Below, one piece after another: positions 32,657-46,112 of a DNA stretch of 64,000 bases. Within the stretch, counting starts at the first letter, position 1, and each line of letters starts with the position of its first letter. The stretch comes from Branchinecta lynchi (lineage: Eukaryota > Arthropoda > Branchiopoda > Anostraca > Branchinectidae). The translations under genes were made by a program, and so were the position numbers. The stretch lies in contig JAKZAP010000018.1 in the NCBI GenBank assembly GCA_023053575.1, positions 21,338,458-21,402,457 on the forward strand, written 5' to 3'. A model generated the notes under the pieces. It ran no database searches. It saw nothing but the letters and a program-made list of their open reading frames with translations, and had not been told where the DNA came from.

Positions 32657-33163
32657 TTGTATGTATGTATGTATGCATGTATATATTTATTTCCCATCAA
32701 ATGAAAACAGATGGAGTACAAGATGAAAAGAAAACGAAAAACACACTGCGAGAGAATACACTAACACAGAAACACAAAGAACAATATGGATATCTAAATA
32801 CAAAAGACAGAACCACTGCCTCAAAATGGTTGCCCAAGGATGAGCAACACTACCAGAGTTGTATCAGGCGATCTGAGCTATGATCGCTTCATCGGGGTCG
32901 ATAATCCCATACCGACTTGTCACAAAACTGTTGCTAGTCCATGGTGGAAGCCGTAGGAGGTACTTCGTATGTTTGTAATATGTAGACCGCAACCTTTTCT
33001 TATCTTCCTTTTGGAATATCCTCCAAAAAGGACTTAGGTACAGATAGTGGGGTAGTGCCATTGCATTGTACAGCTGGGCCAGAATCCGCCGATCGAAAGG
33101 TCGCTTATAAGCTACAACACGGCTATACGCGAAAGAAATCCGTTTCTGCAGATGACTCTTCAA
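32657..33163 (-). mobile_element. LINE fragment, RT C-terminal region, minus strand
   Basis: The 99-codon frame 32864-33163 includes LAQLYNAMALPHYLYLSPFW and YYKHTKYLLRLPPWTSN, the thumb region after RT domain of a non-LTR element. The 3' UTR leads to a (CATA)n tail at 32658-32685, typical of microsatellite-tailed LINEs. It is 5' truncated. Confidence 0.75.
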
Positions 33164-33612
33164 AAGGCGACAATAGTATGTGCAGACAATAGTATTATAT
33201 TTAATTTCAAATTTATTTTATTTAATTATAAAGTTCCATCCTTGGTTGAATCATATCCAAACTCTCTCGAGGTTAGAAAAGACTTGTTCAGTATAATAAG
33301 CAAACAAAGTGGAATCTTTTATCACCCATTAACTGTAATGGTGACATGATAAGTGTGGTAGAAAATAAAGCAAAAAAACGAAAGTGGATAGGCCTACACA
33401 TTTTTTTTATAATAAATTTCAATTCCAGCCCTAGAAAATATGTGATATACGGAATATACCATGTAGAAACTGTTCAATCTGTTGGAATTAGCAGTCCCAG
33501 AAATTGAACCCCACAACCATCATCACCAAGGATCCGCACGCTTTATGTTTTTTTTTTTTTATCACACTCACACTGATTTCTAATATTTTGAAACAAGTCG
33601 AAGAAAAAAGAA

Positions 33613-35006
33613 ACAAGAGCTAGAAGCTCATATGGCACTTGCAAGGCTGGGTAAGAGGATGAAAGTAGGAATTTGACAATTCGTGGGTTTGTTGTGATAA
33701 TTTGTAAGCAAACCCCTAGAGATAAGAATGATGAGGACCCTTGAAAATCATGAAAATGTATCGTTTGGTAAAAACGTATTTTATTTTTGCACTCGGCTGT
33801 GATGATGCGCATTTTAGGGGGGCAAAGTAATGAAACCCTCTAGGCAAAAATGATCCTGGGCCATTTAGGATCATGAATGTATATGGTTTGGTCAAAAGTA
33901 TTTTTTTTTCTTTTCGGTAAGATGTGCACTTCAAGGGTGCTAGAAATTCGTTTCTAAGCAAAATCCTTGAGGCAATAATTATCATGAGATCATAGTTATC
34001 AAGAAGATGTATATTTTGCTTAAAAGTATTTTTTGTACTTTGCTGTTAAGATGAGTAAACCTACTTTAAATGATGGTCGGGTCTGGGAAGTGACGATTTC
34101 TAAGCTAATCTTGTAATCACCGGAATTCCGAACCCCTTTCTTCCAAGATCCCCCCAGAGTGCCCGAATCCGGTCCGGTTCTGTTCTGTGCACTGATGTAT
34201 CTAGGGTTTATTGCTTGTTCTTTCCACCAGGTGTCATCCCAATCGCTATACTCTCAGCGTGTCAACAAATCCCCCCCCCCCCCCCCACACCGACTCCCCC
34301 TACATTGATCGTATCCTGCCCGCACTTGAAATGGGACATCTGAAACATGAGTTCTTTCCGAATATCAAGTTTCATTAAGATCCGATCACCCGTTCAAAAG
34401 TTGGACATACCTCAAGATTCCGGATTCCCCCTCCTTCCACTCCTCCACGACGTTCAAATCGGGAAACGACTTTTCTGAAGTTAGAATGGTCGATTCATCG
34501 TCCTAGCACAGGTGTAAGTATCTTAACTCGGGATCACCGGAATTTCGTAACCCTTCCTCAGCTCCCCCCCCCCACGCTTTCCTACCCGGTCCGGTATTAT
34601 CAACTATGTATCTAGGGCTTGTGTTTGTTCTTCCCACGAAGTTTCATACCGATCCCTCCACTCTGAACATGTTACACGGATTCCGGTTACAACCAACCTC
34701 CAACTCCCCCCAAAGTCACCGGATCCGACTTCTGAGAAACGAGGTCTTTCAAATATCAAGTTTCATTAAGATCCGATTCTCCGTTCAAAAGCTATGAATA
34801 CGTCAATATTCCGGATTCCCCCTTCGTCGACTCCCCCCACGGATCGGTGAAGTGACTATTTCCAAGTTAGTTTGGTCGGGTCACTAATATTCCTGTCAAG
34901 TTCCATCGTCCTAGCTTTTCTGGAAGTACCCTAACTCGAGAACATTGGTACGACAGACCGAAAAGTGATTGGTATTTGGCACTTGAGCGAAGGTGCAAGT
35001 GCCATA
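33613..35006 (-). mobile_element. Helentron-like family A copy in laminin intron 1
   Basis: The tail CAAGAGCTAGAAGCTC is at the left and the head palindrome GGCACTTGAGC...GCAAGTGCC at the right. The G-rich core appears as C-runs. The extra 5' tail boxes at 33640-34030 resemble those of the 1862-3399 copy. Confidence 0.6.
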
Positions 35007-36300
35007 AAACTAGTAAAGGACTTGAAAAGAGTTGGGATATCGTTTTCCGCTTATTAGGGATAGTTTTGCATTGACTTGGAAAGTACAAGCACAACTGGTG
35101 TGATTGGAAACTAGGGATTTTGGAATTCTTACCTCAGCTACTGTCATGTGGTGGTCAACTGGGTAATGTTGCTGATTTTTATAAGCATTAAATTGGCTCA
35201 TAGACGGCTTTTTGATATCTCTAGTAAAATAAGTGGACGGTACAGCTTGGAAAGTACAAATGCACCCACACCCCCCGTGCTCCATCGCATGTAACGATGG
35301 CCCTGACTGTGCCACTAGGACATCACATTTTTCGTTTCCTCACCTAAGATTCAGAAAGGATTTCCGGAAGCTGTCTTCCAGCCCTTATCTTTTGGCGAGT
35401 ATGGGCGTTCATGTGATATCTACTTCCTCTCGGTGTTCGCTGGGCCTCTTTGTACATCATAGAATGCAATGGTAACAGTCGTTGTTCCAGAGAAACAGTA
35501 GCTAAATACACTATCAGACATTTGAAAAAAATTTAACACATGGATGCGCATTCTTAAATTAAATTTTATGACGGATGCCTAGTATATATATGTTATGACG
35601 TGCTTATATTCCTTAGACAAACATGGACTTGTTAATTCCAGTATAATCATCAGATTTGCTTCACTGAAACCCACTGTTTGCTTAGGGTCACTGTCGGGCT
35701 GAGACAGGATATCAGGAAACAAACATTCCTGTGCTCAACAGCAGCCCATTTCCATTAAGAAAGAAAAGAAAAATGAAAGAAGCCATCCAATTTTTTTTTT
35801 TTTTAGCAAGCATTAACTGTTTACAAGTTCATACCTAAATATCACAAATATGCCATGGCTTATTATTCACAAGTGATTTTAAATGTTCATTTAGGAAATT
35901 AGGAATTCTGAAACCAGTTAATCGCTCGAAATGAGTGACAAGGGCTGAGCAGGGGGATTAGATTCTGCAAATAAAACTGAACGATGAACAGTTTTGTCGT
36001 ACAATTTTTCTACTTTGATGGAAGGAAATGTTAAATGTGTCAGTTTTGGTGTTAGTTTTGTTTTGGTATTAGTTTTAAGCACAGCGGCGTATTTTGGGAC
36101 CGTCACTAAGTATTATATTCCGCATAAAGATAACACTTAAAGGCGCCACACCACAAACAAGTGCACAAGCGCTCAAACGTGGATTTCATCAATCATAACG
36201 ACCGGCATCAGTCATATGACAAAACCGTCCAGTTTTCAACTTTTCACTAAGGAGTGAAGGCACTCGAGTGGTCTTATTTATTACTCTTTCAGCAAAATCC
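35007..36300. other. Laminin intron 1 stretch with no recognised feature
   Basis: AT-rich sequence with short ORFs only; no internal homology to the listed repeat families was found. Confidence 0.45.
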
Positions 36301-36435
36301 CTATATATATATATATATATATCCACAAGTATACAAGAGTTCCCGTCATTCACGAACTTAACTCGTGGGATATCTGGGTCCAGTTGCCCATGGGCGGAAG
36401 GGTGTGTGTGTGTGGGGGGGGGGGGGGGGGGCATC
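36300..36435. repeat. (AT)n, (GT)n and G-run low-complexity tract
   Basis: (TA)10-11 at 36302-36322, GTGTGTGTGTGTG near 36401-36413 and a G-run at 36414-36431. Confidence 0.9.
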
Positions 36436-37008
36436 AAAAACACATTTCTAGACGTATATTTCCTCATGTATACTAGCTTAGAATTGATTCCACTCACGGG
36501 TCAAAAACTTAATTCATGAACAATTTAGGCCCATTTGCCCATGAACGTGGAGGGTTGGAGGAATTTCATCGTTCTATATCCAGGTCTGGTCAAGTTATAC
36601 GCATTATTACCTGGGCAATCTGGGTCCGATTGCCCCTGAACCGCGGGGGTGTGGTGGATGGGACCTCCAAAAGGCACACTAGACCCAAATGCCAATATGC
36701 AACTTGATACCTGCCCTAAACTCCAGGAAAAAACGGTGAAAAAACGAAAATGAAAAACGGAAAACCGAAAACCGGCTACAGCGGACACAAAGAGTGGACT
36801 GTTCATAAATGAACACTCCACTAATAATCTCGGACATCTGGTCAATATCACGTAACAAGGGTGTGCATCCATGTATTAAATGTCGATCCCGTCTTTGTTA
36901 TTTGGGAGTTCAGCCTCACTTATTTGGAAGAGCGGTTCATCGGTGATTGGCATTGCAATTATTATTTTTTGTTCGGTTGTTCCTCCTTGTCCGTGATATT
37001 TTAGAATT

Positions 37009-37178
37009 TGAGCGTTCCACCCTTCTACAATATTACTACTTTCGTTCCAACCTCGTAAAAAGTTACCACGTGACCGTTCCAACCTTCTCCAAATAGTAAC
37101 TAATCTTAACTATTTGCTTACCATGCTCAGGAGCGTAGTTAGCGTGGTAACTACGGTAAGTAGGGTGGAACACGCTCT
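37009..37178 (+). mobile_element. MITE family I, short copy in laminin intron 1
   Basis: TGAGCGTTCCACCCTTCT at the left and AGGGTGGAACACGCTCTCT at the right; the central part is deleted relative to 16639-16934. Confidence 0.7.
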
Positions 37179-37254
37179 CTAACACTCAGCTCTATAAAAT
37201 GGTTGATTTTAACGCGTGACCTAGAGTTTTTGAATTTCCGCGCCTTGCAAGTGC

Positions 37255-37410
37255 AATCTTTGAAATCGTCACCGTCGAGGCGCCAAAGAGGTAATGACAA
37301 GGGATAGCAAAACAGCTTATTTTCCTAGCGCCATTTCAGGGAAGTCAAGATATTTTGTTTGTGAAGCATTTTATAAAAAACAAAGTTTAAGTACTGCCCA
37401 TTGTACTTTA
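37255..37410 (+). repeat. Family K right-end fragment
   Basis: It matches 59010-59150: shared segments include GACAAGGGATA, TAGCGCC and TTTGTGAAGCATTT, then CCCATTGT. Confidence 0.5.
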
Positions 37411-37510
37411 CATACAAAACCACCCTCAGTTCTCGGTCATTGTCAAGGCGAATTAAGATTTAAGGGATTGAATATTCAGTAGCATCGCATTTCGATCGAA
37501 ACTTAAAACA

Positions 37511-39286
37511 AACAAGAGCTGAAAGCTTATATAGCACTTGTAAGAACAGTTAGCATGTATGTCAGATACGGTTTGCAGTTTTCAAGGCTGGATCTCTCTC
37601 TGATATTCATTTCATCAGAAAATGGGCTTGATCTAGTAAATCTGAAGTGGTTAAAACCACTCATTGCAAGTGTTTCTTCCTCCAACGATGATCGGATCGG
37701 GGGAGGGGCTATTTTATAAGCTAATCTGATAGTCCCTAACATGCCTGCAAAGTTTCACGGTCATAGCACATCTGGAAGTAGCCTACCCTTATTTGTGATC
37801 GTCAAAATTGTGGAAAAAACCCCTCCAACTCCCCCCACTGTGACACGATTCGGTCCCTTTTTTGTCAGTAATGTATCTACGGCTTATGCTTGTTCTTCCC
37901 TCAAGTCCCATCCCGATCTCTCGACTCTCCAGCGTTTCACGAGATCTCCGCTCCCCCCCCCCCCCCTTCAGCCCCCCTCCGAAGTTATCGGATCCATTCC
38001 AGAATTTAAATTAACCATCTGAGACACTTGTTCTTGACACTTGACAAGTTTCATGCACGTCTGATCACCCGTTCCAAAGTTATGCATGTCACTAGAATCC
38101 GGATTCCCCATCCTTCCACTCCCCCCATGATCACCGGATCGGGAAAGGAACTATTTTCAAGTCGACCTGGGAGAGTATCTAATATGTCTGCCAAGTTTCA
38201 TTTTTCTAATACATGTGGAAGTACCCAAACTCGTGATCACCGGAAATCCGGGAAAACCCCCTCCAACCCCTTCTACTGTGACACGATCTGGTCTTGTTTT
38301 GTCAATAAAGTATCTAGGGCTAATGCTTGTTCTTCCTTTCAAGTTTCATCCCGATCCCTCGACACTAAACATTTCACGACATTTCCGTTCCCTCCTGTAA
38401 TCCCCCCCCCCCAGTTTTTGGATTCGGTCCAGATTTGAAATTGAAATCTGAGACACTTGTTTTTCACGTCAAATTTCATGCATGTCCGATTATCTGTTCC
38501 AGAGTTATGTATGTTTCTAGTTTCCGGATTCCCCATCCCTCCACTGCCCCCGCGATGGCTGGATCGGCGAAGTGATTATTTCCAAGTTAATCTGGTTGGT
38601 TCCCTGATCCCTCATATGCCTGCCAAGTTTTATTGTTAGCTTATGTGGAAGTGTTTCACCAGACTTCCGTACCCCCATCCAGCCCCCCCCCCCCCCAATT
38701 ATCGTATCTGGTTCGGATTTGAAACTCAACATATGAAACACTTGTTCTTGACATATGTCAAGTTTTGTGCATGTCCGATTACTCGTCCAGAAGTCATGCA
38801 TGTTACTAGTTGCCGGATTTCCCATCCCTCCACTCCCCCCCCACGATGGCCGGATCGGGGAAGTGATGTTTTCCAAGTTATTCTGGTCGGTTCCCTGATA
38901 CACCTGCCAAATTTCATTGTCCTAGCTAATGTGGAAGCGTTTCACGAGATTTCCGGTGCCCCCTCCAGCCCCCCTCCAAGCTATCGGATCTGGTCCGGAT
39001 TTTAAACTGAGCATCTGAAGCACTTGTTCTTGACATATGTCAAGTTTCATGCATGTCCGATACCCGTTTTAAAGTTATGGATGTTACTAGTTTCCGGATT
39101 TCCCATTCCTCCACTCCCCCCACGATGGCCGGATCAAGAAAGTGATTTTTTCCCTGGTTGGGTCCCTTGTATGCCCGTCAAGTTTCACCGTCCTAGCTTA
39201 TGTGGAAGTGCCCAAACTATCAAAACCGGGACAGACCGACAGAAATTACAATCCCTATATGGCACTTGAGTATGCTCAAGTGCTAT
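37511..39286 (-). mobile_element. Helentron-like family A copy with four or more core units
   Basis: The left end is AACAAGAGCTGAAAGCTTAT and the right end ATATGGCACTTGAGTATGC with CTCAAGTGC. The core repeats (C-run on + strand plus AAGTTTCATGCATGTCCGAT boxes) recur roughly every 280-300 bases from 38030 to 39160, so unit length differs from the copy at 5151. Confidence 0.6.
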
Positions 39287-39910
39287 AAAGATAATTACGC
39301 AATCAAACATTCGCATGGATAACTGTTTACAAGATGATGTGTAAAAAAGATAATGTATTCTGCTCATAGGAGAAAGCTAGGAATCCCGGCATCGCCGAGT
39401 TCGGCGAAATGAGTGACGAGTGACGACGAAGTGGCTAGAGCCTCAGTATTTAACAACTGAAGAAACTGGATTCATGTTCAGTTTTATCATGCGCTTATGA
39501 AACTTTGGTGGAAGGAAAAGTAGCAGTGTCAGGAAATAGCGAGTACAAAAAGATAAAGCGCCATCTATGTAATATCTAGTGGGTACATTTAAAAAAACGT
39601 AAAGCTCCATCTATGTTGATGATGGTGATGATGAAATTTGTATTTACGCACTTCAGAAGAGGAAAATAGTGCAGTATCAAATAAAAGGAAAAAATACACT
39701 GAGTTTTCAATAATGTAGTAAATGCACAAGATCAAAAAATAAACATTAAAAAAAGAAAAGGGACTAATCGGGTCTAAAAAATCTTCTTCCTAGATGGAAT
39801 GCGGAGAAATGGCCAAGGGCAGAAACGTGAAGGTCCTGGGTAATTGAATATGTAATATCCAGCGGGCACAGTTTTTCTTTAAAGTAGAAACAGTGTAGTT
39901 TTGAGACCGT

Positions 39911-40760
39911 CTTTGGGATCCCAAAATGTAAGTTTAGGGATACCTTGACCTTTTAAAAAGTTGCCCGTCTGTCCGTCCGTCTGTCAGCACGGTGACTCCC
40001 GAAAGGAATGAGATATTTTTATGGAACTTGGTGTGAGGATTCTTCGGGTCAAGGGACTGGTCGAGTTTGTAGATTGGCTCTATAGCGCTACATTTAGAGC
40101 TACCGGGGTTGGGGAGGGGGTTCAGATTAAGGGGCGAACAAATATTTTGAACAGCTAATGGGATGGTTGGTTTAGGGGTAAGAAGACATGCTGAGCGAAA
40201 GAAGACATAAGAAAATCATTTTCTCGCCGGAGTAGTAGTTCGCCGGGAATCCGGCAAAAACCGGAAAATTTGTTCAAACTAAGAGTTTTATTTTAAGTTG
40301 ATTAAATGATCGGTTTAGTGGTAAGAAGACATACTGAAGACGTAGTTCGCCGGACAGGTAGTTCGCCCGGAATCCGGCCAAAACCTGAAAATTTGTTAAA
40401 AGTTAACGTTTTATCTCAAGTTGATTAGAGGTTCGTACAGGTGTAAAGAGATATGCTGAAATTGTTTTTGAGCTTTAGTTTTTTGCCGGCTAAATAGTTT
40501 GCCTGGAATCCGACCGGACCGGAAATTTTAAAAAAGTAAGGTAGGAAGTTTTGACCAATTTCGCCAAAGTAAATATGACTTGTAGGGACACACATATGCT
40601 GCGAATCCATATCTGAACTTGGTTTTCTCAGATGATTAGCCATTGGCCTTAATCTGTTTCTAAGTTTTAGTAGTAAAAAGGTTCAAGGAGTCTGGCGAAG
40701 ACCTAATTGTCTGGATCAAATATTAAACTTTTGGATCCCTGCGAAACCTTTGGTCTTTTT
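39911..40760 (+). mobile_element. Helentron-like family C copy in laminin intron 1
   Basis: The head TTTGGGATCCCAAAA, GTCCGTCCGTCTGTC, three core units, and the end GGATCCCTGCGAAACC with TTTGGTCTTTTT. Confidence 0.6.
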
Positions 40761-41813
40761 AGGGTAGAGCTACTTCCAGTCCATGGTCGTTGCTACCAGA
40801 ATAACGCTGGTGGAAAGGCTTGGAAATATAAGGGGGAAACTTTTGCAGCTGACGAAATTTCTATTTCTAAAAAAAAATCTGCTGACTGTGTGACCTCGTA
40901 TGATTCGGGGGGGGGGGGGGGGGGGCAAGAGTGGCATGGTCTTGGACTGTCCTGCGGCTCAGTTCCTGTTGTCTTCTTTCATGTCACGTTAGCAGCCTAC
41001 CCCCTCATCACTTATCCCGTGCCAACTGGTATCCGATTATAACTACTAAAGAAACAGTGACGGCAACACCAGTGAAAGCAAAAATCCCTCCACAAAAAAT
41101 AGCAGCAGGGCAAAACCGCGAAAGCAAAAATTATGACTTTTGCTTTGGAACCAATATTTTCCTTGCCGTGTTTTCATTTTGTTGTTGGGAAAGTTTATCG
41201 CAAGAGTTTTTGGTATTTTTCAGAGTATCAGTCTAACGGATTAAGTTTTATAGGCATAATCAATAGCCTACTTCACTATAAGATAAAATGGTTCATTCTG
41301 AGTCTGTCGTGGGTCTGTCGTAAATCAACAGTACCGTACCAAGTAAGTTCAGAGGGAGATGTCGGTTTAATTTTCGCATAATAAGCCCACCGTCAAATTT
41401 TCGGGGAGGAGTTCGGTTGGGACTGATCACGTAAATTTGTGCGCCAGCCGTCTTGCACTTATCTTTGTCCCTTGCCTGTCGCGTTAATAACTTTCATTGT
41501 TTTGACCATCTTCGTATTTCTCTGTTCATAGTTGCATTGTCGCTGTTTTTGCACACTGTTTTTGCTCTTGCGGTTTTGGTCGTCGGGATTTTTTCCCTCT
41601 CGCAGTTTTTGCTTTAGCGGTTTGACCGTTGATGTTCTGATGCAACCACGGTAGCACAACCAACATACTATCCCCATACAGTAGGTACCACATTTCAAAC
41701 TGTTTTTGTGTTTATATTTTTTTCAGCAGCCTACTCATAACCCAATTCGACCTGAATTCGACTCCTTCTTCAAAATACCAAATAAAATAGAAACACGAGA
41801 TTTTCGGTTTTTT

Positions 41814-44285
41814 ATGGCACTTGCCCTTCGGCCAAGTGCCATATAGCGATTGTAATTTCTGTCCGTCAGTCGGTCTGTCGGTCCCGGTTTTGCTAGTTCT
41901 GGCACTTCCAGATAAGCTAGGACGATGAAACTTGGCAGGCATATCAGGGACTGGACCAGATTAAATAAGAAATAGTTGCTTCCCTGATCCGACCATCTGG
42001 AGGGGTGTGGAGGAAGGGGGAATCCGGAAAAATTAGGAAAACTTAAATATTTTTAGCTTACGAACGGGTAATCGGATCTTAATGAAACTTGATATATGGA
42101 AGGACGTCATGCCTCAGACGCTCCATTTTAAATCCAGACCGGATCCGGTGACATTGGGGGAGTTGGAGGGGGAAACCGGAAATCTTGGAAAACACTTAGA
42201 GTGAAGGGATCCGGGTGAAACTTGGTGGAAAGAACAAGCAGAAGTCCTAGATACGTGACGGATATAACCGGAACGGATCCGCTCACTTTGGGGGAGTTGG
42301 GGGGGGGGAGAAGTCCGAATTTCTAGTGATCCCGCGAGTTTGGTGCTTCCTGATGTGCTGGGACGCTGAAAATTGGCAGGCATGTCAGGGACCCGACCAG
42401 ATAAAATAGGAAATAGTCATTTCCCCGATCCAACCATCTGGGAGGGGGAGTGGAGGGAGGGGGAAGCCAAAATTTGAGGTATGTTTATCTTGCGAACGAG
42501 TGATCGGATCTTGATGAAATTTTATATTTAGGATGACTTCGTGTCTCAGACGTCCCACTATAAATCCGGACCGGATCCGATGACACTGGGGGGAGTTGGA
42601 GGAGGGAACCGGAAATCTTGAGAAACGCTTAGAGTGGAGGGATCGGGATGAAACTTGGTGGGAAGAACAAGCACAAGTCCTAGATACGTCATTGATACAA
42701 GCGGACCAGATCCGGACACTCTGGGGGAGTTGGGGGGGGTCCGGATTTCTAGCGATCCCGCGAGTTCGGCATACTTCCTGATGTGCTAGGGCGATGAAAC
42801 TTGGCAGGTATGTCAGGGACCCGAACAGGTTCACTTGAGAACAGCCGTTTCCCCGATCCGACCATAGTGGGGGGAGTGGATGGATGGGGAGTCCGGAATC
42901 TAGTGACGTGTATAACTTTTGAACGGGTGATCGGATTTGAATGAAACTTGTATGGTGGAAAGAGCTATCGCCTCGGATGTTCAGTGTTAAGTCCGGGTCG
43001 GGTCGGGTTATACCTGTGGGGATGGGGGGGGGCCGGAAAACTCAAGAAACGCTTAAAGCAGAGGGATTGGGACGGATTTTAATGGAGAGAATAAGCTTAG
43101 AGTGGAGGGATCGGGATGAAACTTGGTGGGAAGAAAAAGCACAAGTCCTAGATACGTCATTGATACAAGCGGACCAGATCCGGGCACTCTGGGGGAGTTG
43201 GGGGGGGGTCCGGATTTCTAGCGATCCCGGTTTCGGGGCCCCATGGTTTCGGGGCTCTGTGGGGGGGGGGGAGGGGGTTTCCTGGAATACCGGTAGTCGG
43301 GGGTTAGAATAGTTCCAGAAGTACTAAGACAATGAAACTTTGCAGGCATATTAGCGACCCGACTTAATTGACTTATTAATTTAAACTAGGATACGACCAA
43401 CTAGGGTCAAACAAATGGGTGATAAGAATCGATGGCCTCGACATGTAAAAGATGCGTTCGAACAAATGTGATCACGCTTGGGGGAATTGGGGGGGGGGGA
43501 CTTTTGACATGCACAAAAACCAAACGAATGGCCCGAATGAGATGCAAGTTCGACAGTGCCGAGTTTATGCGTCCTAGATTTGTTATTTGGCGTCCGGGCC
43601 GGATGCGGCCAAGGTAGGGGGGGGGGGGGACTGGAAACTTGCAGATAGGCTATGCTCCAATTTCAGTGAAACTTGATGGACAGGAAGAGGGAATTAGGAG
43701 ATATGACGTTTATGTTTTCAAGTCCTGTTCGGCCACAGTGGTGGGAATTGGAGGGAGATTGCCGGAAACTTTGAGGCTCGAATAGGAGTCAAACGAGTGC
43801 ATCAGTTTAAATGAAACATAGAACTTAGAGAGATCATATACCCTAGATGACATATTTTGGGCCAGGATCCGGATCCGACAACGTTAGTGGGGGGAGGGGG
43901 GTACCAGAATTTTCCAAAAATGCTCAGATTCGACTGAAACTTGATAGGTGGTATAAACGAAGATACTTTAGATGTTCCAATTTTTTTACTCCGAACCAGA
44001 TTCGGCCACGGTAGGGGGAGATGGAGGGAGTACCGGAAATATTGTAGCACGTCTAGGGATCAAACTAGTGGATTTATTAGGCTGAAACTTGGAAGTTTGA
44101 ACAGTCATGTGCATTTGATAATCGAGACGATGCCGGAACTGCTCAGAAGTGAGTGAAACAAAATATCTTACTTCTATTTCCGAACCGCATTTTTGGATGG
44201 CGGGTGTATTTTGTCACGTTCTCATCTACTTTCTTGTACTGCCTACTCGTAACAAGTGCCATATGAGCTCGTAGCTCTTGTTTTT
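41814..44285 (+). mobile_element. Helentron-like family A, longest copy (2.5 kb)
   Basis: The head palindrome is at 41814-41842, the microsatellite GTCAGTCGGTCTGTCGGTC follows, and the end is GAGCTCGTAGCTCTTGTTTT. The core has five to six units. The segment near 42620-42760 recurs almost exactly at about 43100-43230, a recent internal duplication. Confidence 0.65.
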
Positions 44286-45300
44286 CTTGATCAGCTAGTT
44301 ACCCCTCCACGATGATGTGCGAGGGATAAATACAATTTCGGATATTTCGGTTGCACTTCCATCAGACCGTCCTCAGCGAAAAAAACAAAACTAGATAATA
44401 AAATCCACCACAATAACAACAGGAAAACGATGCAGAACCAACAAACAACAAGACGGAATGTAACTAAAAAACCAGAAGAAGGATGCGGACTGAACGACAT
44501 GCAGATAAAAGTAAAATAACGAAAGATTAAATGTGCGTGTTCAAAGTGTATATATACAAATCTGTGATTATTTAGAGTTCTGAATTCCCGTGTATATGTA
44601 CAATTTACCATCCGTCTCGGAAAGCGCAGAAGCTTTCACCCAGAAAACGGCCCACTCCAAAAATTCATAATGTGTTTCAACCACTTTGAATAAAACCTTC
44701 CACAGAACTTGTTCTATTTATTTGAAATGAATGGTCAGCGTAGCTTCAAACCTTATACTCAAAATACCATTCCTCTTCCCCCTTCCCGTGCGTTTTGGAT
44801 TACCGTACGGAGTTTAAACCCATGCTGGGACTTCGCGTTCTTCATGGGACATTGGCAAATGTTCAAATGACTCACTCTATGACACCATATGGTTTCCGTT
44901 TGCTGGAGCTATGGGCGAGACGGAGGCTGTTCAACCATAGCGAATTCCAGCATCTAAGTAGTCCAAGGGAGACCCCATTGCTGGAATTGATAACAATCAA
45001 TATTGAGGCCTATGGTGTGTCTACGTCACGTATATGGAATTTGGGGTCGTGGTCTACAATAATGTTCCCGTTTATGAAGTGTGGTTAGGAGGTTCTCGCC
45101 TTGTCCAGGTTCTGAGTGGGGGAACTGTTGAAAGAACTGATAGGAATGAAGTAAATGTGGGAAAAGTGTGAAGTATGCTTGCTAGGCTATCGTCCGGTGA
45201 GCTTCAGGCTGGAGAGAACCGTCGAGAGAACTGATAGGAAAGAAGTAAGTATTCTATGGGAAAAGTAGTCTTGGAATGTCAGGTATTTTCTCTTCTACCT
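44286..45300. other. Laminin intron 1 stretch with no recognised feature
   Basis: A 97-codon ORF (44795-45088) lacks family resemblance. A short direct repeat (GAGAACTGATAGGAA-like, twice near 45130-45245) is the only structure seen. Confidence 0.45.
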
Positions 45301-45304
45301 TCAG

Positions 45305-45472
45305 TACACTCAAAATCTTGCAGTATGTGCTACTGGGATTAATCTTGCCTCTAAAAAGATAATCATGTCTCTTATTCGGACTAATCTTAACTCAGTAGAG
45401 ATAAGATTAATCCAAGCAGCAAAATACTGCAGTTAACTTTAATTCTTACTCTGAGAAACCTTTTACAGTGCA
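45305..45472. mobile_element. MITE family D in laminin intron 1
   Basis: It runs from TACACTCAAAATCTTGCAG to CCTTTTACAGTGCA in the opposite orientation to the other copies, sharing the GATAAGATTAATCC palindrome. Confidence 0.75.
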
Positions 45473-45602
45473 GCTACTTAGCACCTTGCTTACATAAGGT
45501 CATTACGGCCCAATTCATCGTTAAAACACCCAGGGCATAATTTTTTTTGTATTCTTCAGCTGATTTTTACTTGGTAATTCGCTGATTTTACTGATTTAAA
45601 CG

Positions 45603-45972
45603 ATTGTCATATGTGGATTCAGCATGTCTTCTTATCCCTAAAACCAACATTTAATCAACTTAAAATACAATTTTACGTTTAACAAATTTTCCGGTTTTGG
45701 CCGGCGAGAAAAATAAGTTTCAGATATGCATGCAGCATGTCTCCTTACACCTAGATCGACTATATCATTGGCTTTCTGAAAATTTGTTGTTCGTCCCTTA
45801 ATTGAAAACCCCTCCCCCACCCTAAATATGAGGCTGCAGGGATCATCTACAAACTTGACCTGTACTTTGACCCAGGGGCGTCACGACTGGGGGGGGGGGG
45901 GGGGGAGGGGCAAACATTGTGGCTAGTAACGCCTCTGCTTTGACCCAATGAATCCTCCTACCAAGTTAAAGA
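45603..45972 (-). mobile_element. Helentron-like family C fragment
   Basis: It matches the right half of 19925-21354 (core unit, AATTTGTTGTTCGTCCC, CCCTCCCCCACC, the CATCTACAAACTTGACC box). It is interrupted at 45873-45937 by a 65-bp hAT element and breaks off before the head. Confidence 0.55.
45873..45937 (+). mobile_element. 65-bp hAT family L deletion derivative with perfect TSD
   Basis: CAGGGGCGTCACGA at the left and AGTAACGCCTCTG at the right enclose mainly a G-run. The 8-bp duplication CTTTGACC flanks it (45865-45872, 45938-45945). It interrupts a family C fragment. Confidence 0.8.
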
Positions 45973-46112
45973 GAAACACAAATACTAGGAAACAGTAACT
46001 TGAAGCACTATACTACATCAATCATGGGTTATTATTCGGCTACCATTATCTGCATAGGCAGATGATCCTGGGTCTTCCGCTGTGGTCACAGGTTCGGAGA
46101 CCCTGAATCTAT

